Source: Hemibagrus wyckioides (Eukaryota; Chordata; Actinopteri; Siluriformes; Bagridae). From it: a DNA stretch of 64,000 nucleotides. The notes below the pieces were generated by a model. The model made no database searches and was not told where the DNA came from. It worked only from the letters and a program-made list of their open reading frames with translations. The stretch covers positions 8,757,511-8,821,510 of the forward strand of contig NC_080723.1 in NCBI RefSeq assembly GCF_019097595.1. The letters are read 5' to 3'. This document shows positions 37,964 through 49,045 of the stretch, one piece after another. A program made the position numbers and the translations under genes. Each line of letters starts with the position of its first letter. Position 1 is the stretch's first letter.

Positions 37964-38029
37964 CTCATGCGCGGAGCTGGGCTGAGGGGTGGGAGTGTAC
38001 AGCAGCAGCCCACACACACACACACACAC

Positions 38030-38037
38030 TATATAAA
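38030..38037 (+). promoter_or_regulatory. TATA box of nudt4
   Basis: TATATAAA directly follows a CA microsatellite and lies about 370 bp upstream of the nudt4 start codon. The surrounding 37840-38410 region is relatively GC/CpG-rich. Transcription would be expected to start near 38060. Confidence 0.5.
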
Positions 38038-38304
38038 CCAGAGACTTGCAAATGAAATCTTCCAACAACAAAAAATAGAATGGACACTTTGAGCACCAGA
38101 AGGATAAATGGGTGATTTGTCAATCGAAGGACGCTGTTGTTGTGTTTTGGTGATAGATCCTCTCAGGAGGTGTGTTCGAAGACGGTTTCTTTTGGCGCAC
38201 CGATGCCGGTTCTTCTGTATCTCCTGCCTTAGCACTTGCTAATCCAGCGGACTCGTTTGTGTTCATCGTGCCTTTCTCTACTTTGGGAATATCTGGAGAA
38301 CTCT

Positions 38305-38396
38305 AAAGCGACGCACACGCATACACTCACGCACACGCATATACACACGCACACGCATATACACACGCACACGCATATACACACGCACACGTACGC
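38305..38396. repeat. 18-bp minisatellite in the nudt4 leader
   Basis: Tandem copies of an 18-bp unit GCACACGCATATACACAC end about ten bases before the start codon. The sequence is almost purely alternating purine/pyrimidine and so could adopt Z-DNA. It lies in the presumed 5' UTR. Confidence 0.85.
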
Positions 38397-38406
38397 GCGC
38401 GGCGTC

Positions 38407-39784
38407 ATGAAGTTCAAACCCAACCAGACGAGAACGTACGACGGTGAAGGCTTCAAGCAGCGAGCGGCGTGTCTGTGTTTCAGGAACGAGCGAGAGGACG
38501 AGGTACGACTGACTCTCCATAACTTCTAATTACTCCATTCACACCGGCCCGACATTTTCTTCACACGAAAACCCTGAAAAAATAAATCGAGCCGAGGTGG
38601 CCGCGTTTTCCTCCCGCAGCCCGGTCTCTACCGCGACGTCATACCGACACACCGCACATCAGATGTCATTTCATAAAAATGACGTATCAGATCATCTCCA
38701 CTGTAAATACGCTATCTGCCCTTGTCTTATTAGAGCCTTCTGTGTGTTTGGATTTGTTCACACACTGGTTGGTGTGCAGATGTTCCAGTTCAGTCTGGTC
38801 TGGAGGACCACAGTCATCATTTTTTCCCCCCCTGATAAAATGCTACCATACTCCTCCTCAAATGCAGTCCAGGTTAAAGTGGAACAGGTATTCAATTGGA
38901 ATTTCCTTAGCTTTTAGAAAGAAAAAAAAAAGCCAGATGAGGTTTAGTTACTGCTCACACACTTCCATCTGCTCAGTTAAAAATTCTGCTGTAGGATTTC
39001 AATCCTATTTAAAGACCTCACAACCTACTGACCAGTAGCCCACTGCCTTAACTAGTTTGCTATCATAGCAGCATTGTATATATTTCTAACCTTATGAATG
39101 TAATAGTTCTGGGTGTGAGGCATTGTGGCTTAGTGACTAGAAGGTTGGCCTCGGGTCTGTTCTTGCCTCGGTTTTGAGTACTCTGTGTACGCACGTTCTC
39201 CTCGTGCTTCAGGGCTTTCCAATAGTTTCCTCCCCCAGTCCAGTGACATGTTTTGTAGGCTGATTGCCATTGCATAGTGTTTGTGATTGTGTCCTGTGAT
39301 GTGTTCGCACCCGCCTGCAATCTACCCTGAGTCCCCAGGGGAAAAACTCAAGGCTTCGTGTGACCCTTTGTAGGATGAACGCTTTAGGAAATGGATGGAT
39401 GTCGCATTTTTCCTGATTCAGGTCCAAACTGCTTCAAGTCGCTCATGCAATATTTTTATTGATCATTTTTTACTTTCTTGGAACCAAAAGCACTTTTTAT
39501 TAACCACTTTGAAAAGTCGGTTCTCTTTCACGTGGACATCAGCACCTTCTTCCTGTGCTTCTTCCGTCCCGCTGAGTGAATGATGCTGAAATCATGAAAT
39601 CATTCATTTACTTGATTTCCTGTGTTAGATTAATTTAAACAATGACCTATGACGATTTGCCGTCATCCAAAGCGAGGCATGTGCTCTCAGAGCTTGAGCC
39701 ATGTTTCTTGTTATCTTCTGACATTATTGATCGGAAGAATCCCTGTGGACGAAGTGCTGTGGGATCAGTGGTGACTCATCAGGA

Positions 39785-39817
<33 letters not shown>

Positions 39818-42800
39818 ATCAGCTCAGATCTGGGTTCTGCTTGTTGCTGAATCACTCTGCTATGCTCTAACACAGGAGCCAGGGCTCTGTGTTACTCATG
39901 AATTCTCAGGTTACTGTCTCTGTTGTAAACAGACCTGAAGCCAACTCTCTTTTTCTCTCTCGATTGTTCTGAGCTTAATTTCAACCCTGACCCAGAATCT
40001 GTGTGTGTGAGCGAGTTTGTGTAGTGAGCTGAGCTGTAGTGTAGAACTAGAGAAGGCCAACACGAGCTGCACTTTGTTTATGAGTGAAAGGAGAAAGTGC
40101 AGGGGGTGAGGGATCAGTGACAGCAGTCAAACCCTGATGAGCGCACAAAGGAGGTAAATATCCGTACGATTACAGATTGTTTAAACCTTACAGGACACTC
40201 CAAGTCTTTTATACGCTTGTACAGCTCTACGGTTTAACGCTTATTGCAGTTCAGCTGAACCAAAAACCACAGCTGGCGCGATTTTTAGTGATTTATTTCA
40301 CTACTAACAGGCGGTTCAGATTCTCCCGGTATATCAGAGTATTTTTGCATATAAGTGATGGACATTAATAAGCTGAGAGAGCCTGGAAAAAATATTAAAT
40401 CAAAGTATGTTGACATTAGTGTCAGCATTTTGGTTACAGATTAAAAAATAAATGTAGGATTTGACTAAACGATAAAGTCCATCATGTTCAATACAGGCTA
40501 GTTCTGTATTCTGAATACCAGTTACAGGATATATTCAGCTTTCGAACAAGTAGGATATTCATAAACTCTCACTGTCTACTACATTAGGAACATTTCTGGA
40601 CTCAGCCAATCACATTGCAGCACCCCAATGTATAAATTCACACAGATGGAGCTTCAGTTAACCATGGCATAGATGTTGGTTCCAAAACCTGCTGATCTCT
40701 TGGTATTTTTACACACACACAAGACTCTATAGTTTACACAGAGTGGTGCGAAAAACAAAAAACAGAGTGGGAGACTGGATTGCTGAGAGATCAGAAGAGG
40801 AAGAGGGGACTGGTCTGAGCCGACAGGAATAATTATTAACTCAAATCACACTTTACAACCATGATGAGCAGAAAAGCATCTCGGACACGCACAACACATC
40901 AAAGCTTGAGGTGGATGACCTACAACAGCAGATCACATCATGAACACAGACTCCCCCAAACTGGACTGTTGAGTGGAATCTGATGTGATCTTCTGCTGTT
41001 GTAGTTAATCCACTTCAAGGTTCAGTGTGTTGTGTATGTCTGAGATGCTTTTCTGCTCACCATAATATCTGCTCAGCCCAGTCCCTTCATTCTCCTCTGA
41101 TCTCTCAACAAGGTGCTTCAGCCTACAGACCTTCTACTCTCAGGATGTTTTTTGTTCTGCGCACCATTCTGTACAAACTCTGGTGTGTGTGCAGTGTTTT
41201 AAGCAGCTTCTGAAATACTTGAACCAGCTCATCTGGCACCAACAATCAAGCCAGAGATCAGACTTTTTTCTTCATTCTGATGTTTGATATGTACATTAAC
41301 TAAAGCTCTGGAGATACAGCTGTATGATATGCGTTTTGCTGTTGTCACATGATTGGCTGATTTAGATAACTGTATGGATGTTTTCCTAATAAAGTGGCCA
41401 GTGAGTGTATGTAACCGTATGGTGGAAAAATAACAGTTCAGTTAACACGTGCAGGATGGAACATGTCCCTGTACAAATCATCCTATAATTAACATTATTA
41501 TATGGTTGATTTTTTTTTTTTCCTGCTCCAGTTAGTTAGATTATTCTCCCGCTTTCTTTTTCCCTTTAATCTAAAAATAATTACAACTTTCAAATTACAA
41601 GCAATTATCTGCCACTGCATAGAAAGGGTTTCTTGTGATTTTTTTTTTTTCTTTTACCATTTATTTATTTAAATTAAATTAATGAATTTATTTATTTTTT
41701 GCTACCAAACAACTTTAACAAAGTTTATTCTAAATATTACTGAAGACATTTAAATATTAACCCTAATATTTGTATATTTCATAAAACAGATTTGTGCTGA
41801 GGAGGCATTTGTAGCAAAGAAAAATGTTCAAGAGAATGTATAATAATGTAGGCATTAAATTAAATGCAGATTATATTCTTAATTTTTTTATTCTTCATTA
41901 TTTTGAATACTGAGGAGAAAGCACTGGAGATTAGCGCTCCATCCTTCCATCCATTTCCTTTAGCGTTTATCCTACACAGGGTTACAAGGAACTTAGAGTC
42001 TATCTCAGGGGACTTGGGGTACAAGGTGAGGGACACCCTAGAAGTGTGCCAACTCATCACAGGACACACACACACTATGAACTGTTTAGAGACACAAGTC
42101 CGACTCCAATGCATGTCATGGACTGGGGGAGGAAATCGGAGAACCCAGAGGAAACTCCTGAAGCGCAAAGGGAGACAATGCAAACTCCACACAAACACAC
42201 AGAGTGAGGAGGCAGGACTCAAACCCCAACCCCGCGGTTGTGAGGCAAACCACCACAGTGTGGGTAAAAGAAATCTGTTAGGAAAACAGGATTCAAAAAC
42301 AAGTAAGAGCTACTGACTAGCCTTTCACAGACTTTGAGAAAGTACAAAAATGTGCCTCCTGTTTCCACTTCCCAGATTTCTTCTGAAAACGTATTGTATT
42401 ATGTTGAGACTTGATCGTATTTGAAACTGACAATACAGTGTAGGCGCATAAGTGCGTGTAAGCTGAAGTCTGCTAGCTATTTAGCTGAACCGTAAAAATA
42501 ACCCTATGCCTGGGTGGAACAGACTGGAAAAATAAGCCAGGTGGCAGCTCATGACCTGACCTCTGCATAGAACAAGCAAGCAGCACATATGCCCAAGTGT
42601 GTCTAAGAGCTTGTGTGTCTAAATCATCAATCACACAATCCCATTACAGTGAGCAACACCTGACGCCTTCTCAGCAACCTGTGGATTAGCCAATCGTGAA
42701 GGAGTGTGAGTGGAGATCTAAGTGCACCATCTGACAGAGCACCTTCTGCACCCGTATGCATGCGTACACACTTTCTCGCTTCAGCTGCACGGGTCTTAAC

Positions 42801-45800
42801 ATCACACAGGGATTTGTCTCTTTTTCCGGTCCGTTCTGCGCAGACGACATCATTTCTCTTTAAAAGAGGGTGGGACACGTTTGTTTACGGTAAACAGCAT
42901 TACAGGCTCTGGGGGTGCGTCAGGTGCAAAAGGAAAATGATGAATTTTGTATTTTAAATAATGGCTGTGCAGCGTGGCATGAAAAGTAGGAAAATTCCGG
43001 GCATGCAGGCTTCAGACAAATGGAAATTCAGATTGTTGTGTGTTTTTACTACCAAACTGGTGTAATAGCTAACAGACTAGCCAGAGGGAGGGAAAGAACT
43101 GGTTTGAAAGCACACGCTGTGAATAAATGACTTTTAATGTGGCTGATATTCAACACAGTGAATTTAATAGAAATGATGATAGGAGGATGGAAACCCTGGG
43201 CACAAGGTCTTTTTTTTTCATAAAAATTCATTTTTAAAATCAAAATAAAATCTCATCCTTTTCCATGTTCGCTTGACTTTTTGTTTTTTAAACTCAAGCT
43301 TTCTTTAATAACAGGTGTTGCTGGTGAGCAGCAGTCGGCATCCAGATCAGTGGATCGTCCCGGGGGGAGGAATGGAGCCAGAGGAAGAGCCGTGTGGTGC
43401 AGCAGTGAGGGAGGTTTATGAAGAGGTGAGTCACTAATCAGCTACGAGAGTAATACAATGGTTCTGGATTAGCAGCTTGTTAAACTCTACCAAGCAAAAC
43501 TAAATGAGTTCCACTCTCCTTACTGACCCCGATGACTTTGGGGCGAAGACGGACCTCGGAATTTGTCTTCGGAAAATCTGTCTTTTTTTAAGCAGCAATG
43601 TTTCAATGTTTGCAATGTTTTAAACTGCAATGTTTTCCGGCGCAAAACAGTGAGTCGGTGTTGTAGGTTTAACAAGTGAACATGTTAAGAAATAAAATAA
43701 GAATCATTTATTCGTCCCAAATTTGCATAGTTACAGCGGCAAAGAGATGGCAGATCTTTTCTTCATTCTGAGGATGTTCTGATGTACATCTAACAAGTAT
43801 AAAAATACAATAAGAGATAAATAGGATTAGAGCTAGGAATAATAATTTGAATAATTCACACTGTGTCCCAATATGTTAATATGTTGGCATATAGATGACG
43901 TGATTCTGACATCTATCATGTGTCAGTGTCTCAGATTTAGATGTAGCGTGGTGTTTTTGATATGTAAAGCTCTGAAGTGAAGGCATGTTGTCGTTCCAGG
44001 CTGGAGTGAAGGGGAAACTGGGTCGACTCCTGGGGGTGTTTGAGGTGAGGCTCCACTCTGCTGCTGTGTGCAGTTTACTGACTTTTTTTAGTGTTTTTCT
44101 TTTTAAAAGATCTGTCTCTTTAGTTCTGGGCATCATGATTTCTATAATAATAATAATAATAAGTTCTGAATTTCTGTAACAATGTCATGCAGCATAACCA
44201 GGACAGGAAGCATCGCACCTACGTGTATGTCCTGACTGTGACGGAGACTCTGGAAGCGTGGGAAGACTCTGTCAATATTGGTACGTTTACACAACATGCA
44301 CGACTTGCAGTTGGTGTGAATCTTAAGCGTTCATGTTCTCCCTCGTTGTAAAGCAGCACCTTCAAGATATAACCATTGCCCCAAAAAAATCAAGCAAATT
44401 CCACGGTATTCAAAATGCCCGCAGATTGCAAGACTCGGAAGTGTTGTGACATCACAACACACATTCATTCGTTCATGTGTGTGGACATGAGTACAGCTCT
44501 CAGAGAAAGTCTTTATATACACTATATTGCCAAAAGTATTCGCTCACCCATCCAAATAATCAGAATCAGGTGTTCCAATCACTTCCATGGCCACCGGTGT
44601 ATAAAATCAAGCACCTAGGCATGCAGACTGTTTTTACAAACATTTGTGAAAGAATGGGTCGCTCTCAGGAGCTCAGTGAATTCCAGCGTGGAACTGTGAT
44701 AGGATGCCACCTGTGCAACAAATCCAGTCGTGAAATTTCCTCGCTCCTAAATATTCCACAGTCAACTGTCAGCTGTATTATAAGAACGTGGAAGTGTTTG
44801 GGAACGACAGCAACTCAGCCACGAAGTGGTAGGCCACGTAAACTGACGGAGCGGGGTCAGCGGATGCTGAGGCGCATAGTGCGAAGAGGTCGCCAACTTT
44901 CTGCAGAGTCAATCGCTACAGACCTCCAAACTTCATGTGGCCTTCAGATTAGCTCAAGAACAGTGCGCAGAGAGCTTCATGGAATGGGTTTCCATGGCCG
45001 AGCAGCTGCGTCCAAGCCATACATCACCAAGTGCAATGCAAAGCGTCGGATGCAGTGGTGTAAAGCACGCCGCCACTGGACTCTAGAGCAGTGGAGACGC
45101 GTTCTCTGGAGTGACGAATCGCGCTTCTCCATCTGGCAATCTGATGGACGAGTCTGGGTTTGGCGGTTGCCAGGAGAACGATACTTGTCTGACCGCATTG
45201 TGCCAAGTGTAAAGTTTGGTGGAGGGGGGATTATGGTGTGGGGTTGTTTTTCAGGAGCTGGGCTTGGCCCCTTAGTTCCAGTGAAAGGAACTCTGAATGC
45301 TTCAGCATACCAAGACATTTTGGACAATTCCATGCTCCCAACTTTATGGGAAAAGTTTGGAGCTGGCCCCTTCCTCTTCCAACATGACTGTGCACCAGTG
45401 CACAAAGCAAGGTCCATAAAGACATGGATGACTGAGTCTGGTGTGGATGAACTTGACTGTCCTGCACAGAGTCCTGACCTCAACCCGATAGAACACCTTT
45501 GGGATGAATTAGAGCAGAGACTGAGAGCCAGGCCTTCTCGTCCAACATCAGTGTGACCTCACAAATGCGCTTCTGGAAGAATGGTCAAAAATTCCCATAA
45601 ACACACTCCTAAACCTTGTGGACAGCCTTCCCAGAAGAGTTGAAGCTGTTATAGCTGCAAAGGGTGGACCGACGTCATATTGAACCCTATGGATTAGGAA
45701 TGGGGTGTCACTTAAGTTCATATGAGAGTCAAGGCAGGTGAGCGAATACTTTTGGCAATATAGTGTATGTGTCTCAAACATTGAGCATTTTTGTCTGCGA

Positions 45801-47103
45801 CAATCACAAAAAATAAAAAAATTCCTGGAGTGACTGATTAGTGAAAAACAACAGGAACAGACCTTCCTTTACGATCAAATTGAACACCACTCAGTTTTTA
45901 GATAATTGTTCGCTCAGGTGAATTTTCATACCTGAGAGCAGACGCTAATATGATTTGATATGAAACTACTCCATTGAGAACGGCTTCTTGTGGAACTGAG
46001 ATTTCTGATGCATTAGAAGAAGAGGAAGCCTTTATTTCTCGGAGACATTCCATCACTTCGCTCGAAATTCGCTTCTTTTCCCCCTGCATATCTCCTTTCT
46101 CTCACTGCAGTTCTTGGTAGACAACTAGACACCTCTGAAACAGGAAGTACAACATGTACACCCTATGACAATGTGACATTTCTGTTTGTCTTTTGTTAGC
46201 AACAAGCTAGCCAGCTAACTGTGATGGATATTTTCCACCTCAGAACAATGACCTACAGAGATTTAACAAGTGAATATATCTTAGGTGCATCCCAAATCAC
46301 ATACTATTCTACTTCAGTGTGTAGTTTAAATTGAAGTGTGGAATGTTACACTTCATGCACTCAACAATCGTAGCTTTGCTTACGTAAGAAAAGGAAAAGG
46401 GATGGGGCTACCAGGCACTGACACAGGATGAGCCGACGACACACTGGTGAATGAGACTTCTTATGAATGTCTTTTTAAATTAGAGCACACATATTGTGTG
46501 ATTTTATTTTTATATATATTCTGCTTAAGCTAGCGGCATGATTTTATGTGCGTTTGACGTCATTCGTCATCAACTGGAAAACAGCTTATACTTCCGGTTA
46601 GTAACAAATCTTCTGTTTGAGACCCTTCTAAAATTAAAACACTAGTGTAGTGTATATAGTGGATGTGTGTAGCAGTTTGTCGTAAGTCATTTGAGGCACA
46701 GCTGCTATGTTGAAGGATCTAAAGCTCATATGGTATGTAAAGGTAAGGAGTTCTAATGTTTTTTAACGCTGTGAGCAGCCATGTCAATTTAATGTCACTT
46801 GCTGAACTCGGGGGGGGTTTGGGAGACTCAGGGGTCCTTTCTTTCTTTTCTTCAGAGTTAGGAGCTGCAGCCCCGACACGCTGAAGACCCGTATTTAATT
46901 GTCCCGTGTCTCCCTCTGCAGGTCGGAAACGAGAGTGGTTCCCGGTAGAGGAGGCGATAAAGATCCTGCAGAATCATAAGCCTGTTCATGCAGAGTATCT
47001 GAGACACCTTCAGCTCAGTTGCTCCACCACCAACAACGGCAACATCCTCTTGCCTCCTCCACCTCCCAACGACAACACAGCCCGAGCTGCAGCATGCAGA
47101 TAG
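38407..47103 (+). CDS. nudt4: Diphosphoinositol polyphosphate phosphohydrolase (NUDT4/DIPP2 type)
   Basis: Exons: 38407-38502, 43315-43425, 44000-44044, 44193-44280, 46922-47103. All junctions are GT-AG and in phase, giving 173 aa (human NUDT4 is about 180). The N-terminus [17 protein letters not shown] and the segment [12 protein letters not shown] fit NUDT4 better than NUDT3. The Nudix box spans residues 50-72, G50-x5-E56-x7-R64-E65 then EE68-69 and G71, and crosses the exon 2/3 boundary. The enzyme is known to remove the beta-phosphate from inositol pyrophosphates (PP-InsP5 and related) and to hydrolyse diadenosine polyphosphates; it is a Mg-dependent cytosolic enzyme. The C-terminal tail after HKPVHAEYL is divergent and Pro/Asn-rich. 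Fish can carry nudt4 duplicates, so an a/b suffix cannot be assigned. Introns 1 and 4 carry Tc1 insertions. Confidence 0.95.
39108..39402 (+). mobile_element. tRNA-derived SINE in nudt4 intron 1
   Basis: The tRNA-like head is GTGGCTTAGTGACTAGAAGG. The body CCTCCCCCAGTCCAGTGACA and the tail GGATGAACGCTTTAGGAAAT then GGATGGATG are in the same order, reverse-complemented, as in the copies at 41936-42255 and 51240-51665. Confidence 0.7.
39790..39818. repeat. (GT)n microsatellite
   Basis: About 29 bp of GT repeats. Confidence 0.95.
40563..41410. mobile_element. Tc1-derived foldback (inverted duplication) element in nudt4 intron 1
   Basis: The left end ACTCTCACTG...ATTAGGAACATTTCTG and the right end TTTTCCTAATAAAGTGGCCA are Tc1-type inverted termini. 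The left arm (about 40565-40941) and the right arm (about 40981-41408) are reverse-complement versions of the same Tc1 5' region. For example, GAGCAGAAAAGCATCTC on the left pairs with GAGATGCTTTTCTGCTC on the right, and CTACAACAGCAG with CTGCTGTTGTAG. A spacer of about 40 bp separates them. No transposase is encoded. Confidence 0.8.
41936..42255 (-). mobile_element. tRNA-derived SINE in nudt4 intron 1
   Basis: Read on the minus strand, the head has a B-box-like GGTTTGAGTCC after GGTTTGCCTCACA. Then come GAGTTTGCATTGTCTCCC and GATTTCCTCCCCCAGTCCAT, and the copy ends in GGATGGAAGGATGG. It is nearly full length. Confidence 0.75.
44520..45765 (+). mobile_element. Near-complete Tc1 transposon in nudt4 intron 4
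   Basis: The element is 1246 bp with perfect 28-bp terminal inverted repeats (CACTATATTGCC... at 44520-44547; its reverse complement at 45738-45765). It is flanked by TA at 44518-44519 and 45766-45767, the Tc1/mariner target duplication. Perfect termini and a nearly intact gene suggest a young insertion. It is in the same orientation as nudt4. Confidence 0.93.
44654..45556 (+). pseudogene. Tc1 transposase, C-terminally truncated by a small deletion
   Basis: From ATG 44654 the frame encodes the Tc1 transposase core. An N-terminal paired-like helix-turn-helix DNA-binding region begins [13 protein letters not shown] and contains the GRPRK linker. The DDE domain includes WSDESRF (first Asp), [11 protein letters not shown] (second Asp) and [12 protein letters not shown] (Glu). 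I count 34 residues between the second Asp and the Glu, the DD34E signature of Tc1. The frame stops at a TGA soon after [10 protein letters not shown]. Beyond that stop, another frame runs open to the stop near 45684 and ends in a typical Tc1 C-terminus ([15 protein letters not shown]). A loss of about two bases at roughly 45552-45556 therefore removes about 40 C-terminal residues. Activity is doubtful but untested. Confidence 0.88.
46283..46705. mobile_element. MITE-like dispersed element in nudt4 intron 4
   Basis: The left end GTGCATCCCAAATCACATAC and the right end GTAAGTCATTTGAGGCACAG are imperfect inverted repeats. The interior shares several blocks with 18450-18720 in pkp2 intron 5 (GGGGCTACCAGGCACTGA, AAGCTAGCGGC). 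Confidence 0.55.
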
Positions 47104-48534
47104 GACTACTCGCTCGCTCACTCACACTTCCTCTTTTGCTTTTTGTTTTCTTTTTTCCTCTCACATGCATTCCCTCCAGGCTGTAATCTCTGGATCTGTA
47201 CACACACACACAGACATGTTCCTGGACCCCAGAATCGTCCAGGATTTTAAAAAGTGCTTTTGCTGCAAGGACTTAGTTACAGATGCCTTAAAAACAACCA
47301 TGTTTTGTTTTTTTGTTGTTTTTTTTTTTAAGCAAGGTTGTCATTTTCTTTTAGGATTTTCCTCTCACCGGCTTGAATTATTCCCATCACCACGGCAACG
47401 ACCCATGCTCCGTGTCCATCAGCTTTGCAGACTGAATTACCTCAACTCCTCCCCAGATGATTCCTGCATATCCTGGGGATTATGGAACTGTTCTTTTGGA
47501 ACTGGTGCCTGCTGTTTTAAAGGAGCCGTTTGTCTTCTTTTCTTTCTTTGTCAACATCCCGTGCTGTCTGCGACGAAAGATGTAAACAAAAGCATTGCTC
47601 AAACTTTCTCTTTTCCTCCAGCACCATTTTGTTGAAATGCCTTCTGAGTTTAAGGAGAAGGGACTGACGCTTGGATCTGGCTGATGTTCTGGGCCAGAAA
47701 AATGAAAATGGAGGCTGAAATGAAGAAAACTAGCCACAGCTGTTGCATTGTGACATAGTGACTTGCAGTTTTTCTAACACATCTTTGCTACTTTAGGAGT
47801 TTTAGAGTTCTAGAAACACTTTTAAAATTTACACACTGCACCTTTTAAATGGGAGAGAAATGGATAAAGGGTCACATTCGGTACTTTTTTTTTGTTTTGT
47901 TTACTCTCGGTTATAAGTCTGTTGTTTAGTCTTGCATTGCTATAGAAATCTCCTCAATGCATCCCTTTAAGCGCTATCCCTTTAACACTAGTCTGGAGCA
48001 CGCCATTCTCAGAGGCGTGAGAAACCTACAACATGATCTTGCCACGTGATCAGAGTGTTATTCAGGGAGCAATCGTATCATGGCCCTAAAAATCAGCAGA
48101 AAATTTAGCTCCGTTAGATTTGAGCTAGTGCTATAAGGCTAACGGGTAATGGCGACTTTATGACCACCGGTTAAACCGCTAAAACTCCCCCAGAGTAACA
48201 AAATTAATTCTATTCATAGCAACTGCATGTAAAGCGTCGAAGTTTTAGAATTCAGTATATATAAACATCAGTGCAGTTTCTCTTCCTCTGACCAAGGCCA
48301 GTGTGTTTGTAAATATTTTGCAGAACTGAACGTTATTGTCAAGGTTTTTAAGTGGAAACAGATGTATTAACCTTTGCTGAAATCTTTTTTTATTACTTTT
48401 TGTTTTAAATTTATGATTATGACCGTGATTAAAAAACAGAACTCTGAACAGCAGAGCTGAATTTAATTTAAATTCCAGAACAATAGCTGGTCTCCACTCA
48501 ACCTCTCAGACCAGAAGAGGGGCATCTAAGAGTG

Positions 48535-48537
<3 letters not shown>

Positions 48538-48592
<55 letters not shown>

Positions 48593-49045
48593 ATGAGGGA
48601 GAGAGGGGTGTGTGTCTGAGAAAAAGAAAGAATGAGGGAGAGAGGGGTGTGTGTCTGAGAAAAAGAAAGAATGAGGGAGAGAGGGGTGTGTGTGAGAGAG
48701 AGAGAGATGGTTGTGTGTGTCTGTGAGAAAAAGAGAATGAGGGAGAGAGAGAGAGGTGTGTGTCTGTGAGAAAAAGAGAGAATGAGGGAGAGAGAGAGAG
48801 GTGTGTGTGTGTGAGAGAGAGAGAGATGGTTGTGTATGTGTCTGTGAGAAAGAGAATGAGGGAGAGAGTGGTGTGTGTGTGTGTGTGTGTGTGACAGAGA
48901 GAGAGAATGAGAGAGAGAGGTGTGTGTGAGAGAGAGAGAGAATGAGAGAGAGGTGTGTGTGTGTAAGAGAGAGAGAGATGGTTGTGTATGTGTGTGTGAG
49001 AAAGAGAGAATGAGGGAGAGAGAGGTGTGTGTGTGTTGCTGTCAT
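48538..49045. repeat. GT microsatellite and GA/GT minisatellite
   Basis: About 50 bp of pure GT is followed by about 450 bp of tandem units built from GAGAAAAAGAAAGAATGAGG and GAGAGAGGTGTGTGTG words (period about 40-60 bp). If the nudt4 3' UTR extends to 50455, this is transcribed. Long frames on both strands here are artefacts. Confidence 0.9.

Larger units (their letters stand above)
26259..38027. other. Gene-poor intergenic region between pkp2 and nudt4
   Basis: No exon could be supported. pkp2 3' UTR occupies the start; an ATTAAA at 26836-26841 is a possible polyadenylation signal. Recognised repeats are a SINE at 27168-27325, a TCCATCC-type SINE tail at 29822-29945, a CT microsatellite at 30236-30276, a degraded Tc1 at 31637-32004, an L2 fragment at 32990-33515 and a MITE-like element at 37843-37963. 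I could not classify 32005-32985, 34960-35880 or 36700-37600; they may be old repeats. Confidence 0.5.

Noticed and set aside
38236..38406. In-frame extension of NUDT4 through the His/Thr-coding minisatellite
   Set aside because: The frame opens at a TTG after a TAG and has no ATG before 38407; homologues start MKFKPNQ or MMKFKPNQ.
44477..44653. N-terminal extension of the Tc1 transposase
   Set aside because: It begins outside the transposon and runs through the left inverted repeat; the family start is ATG 44654.
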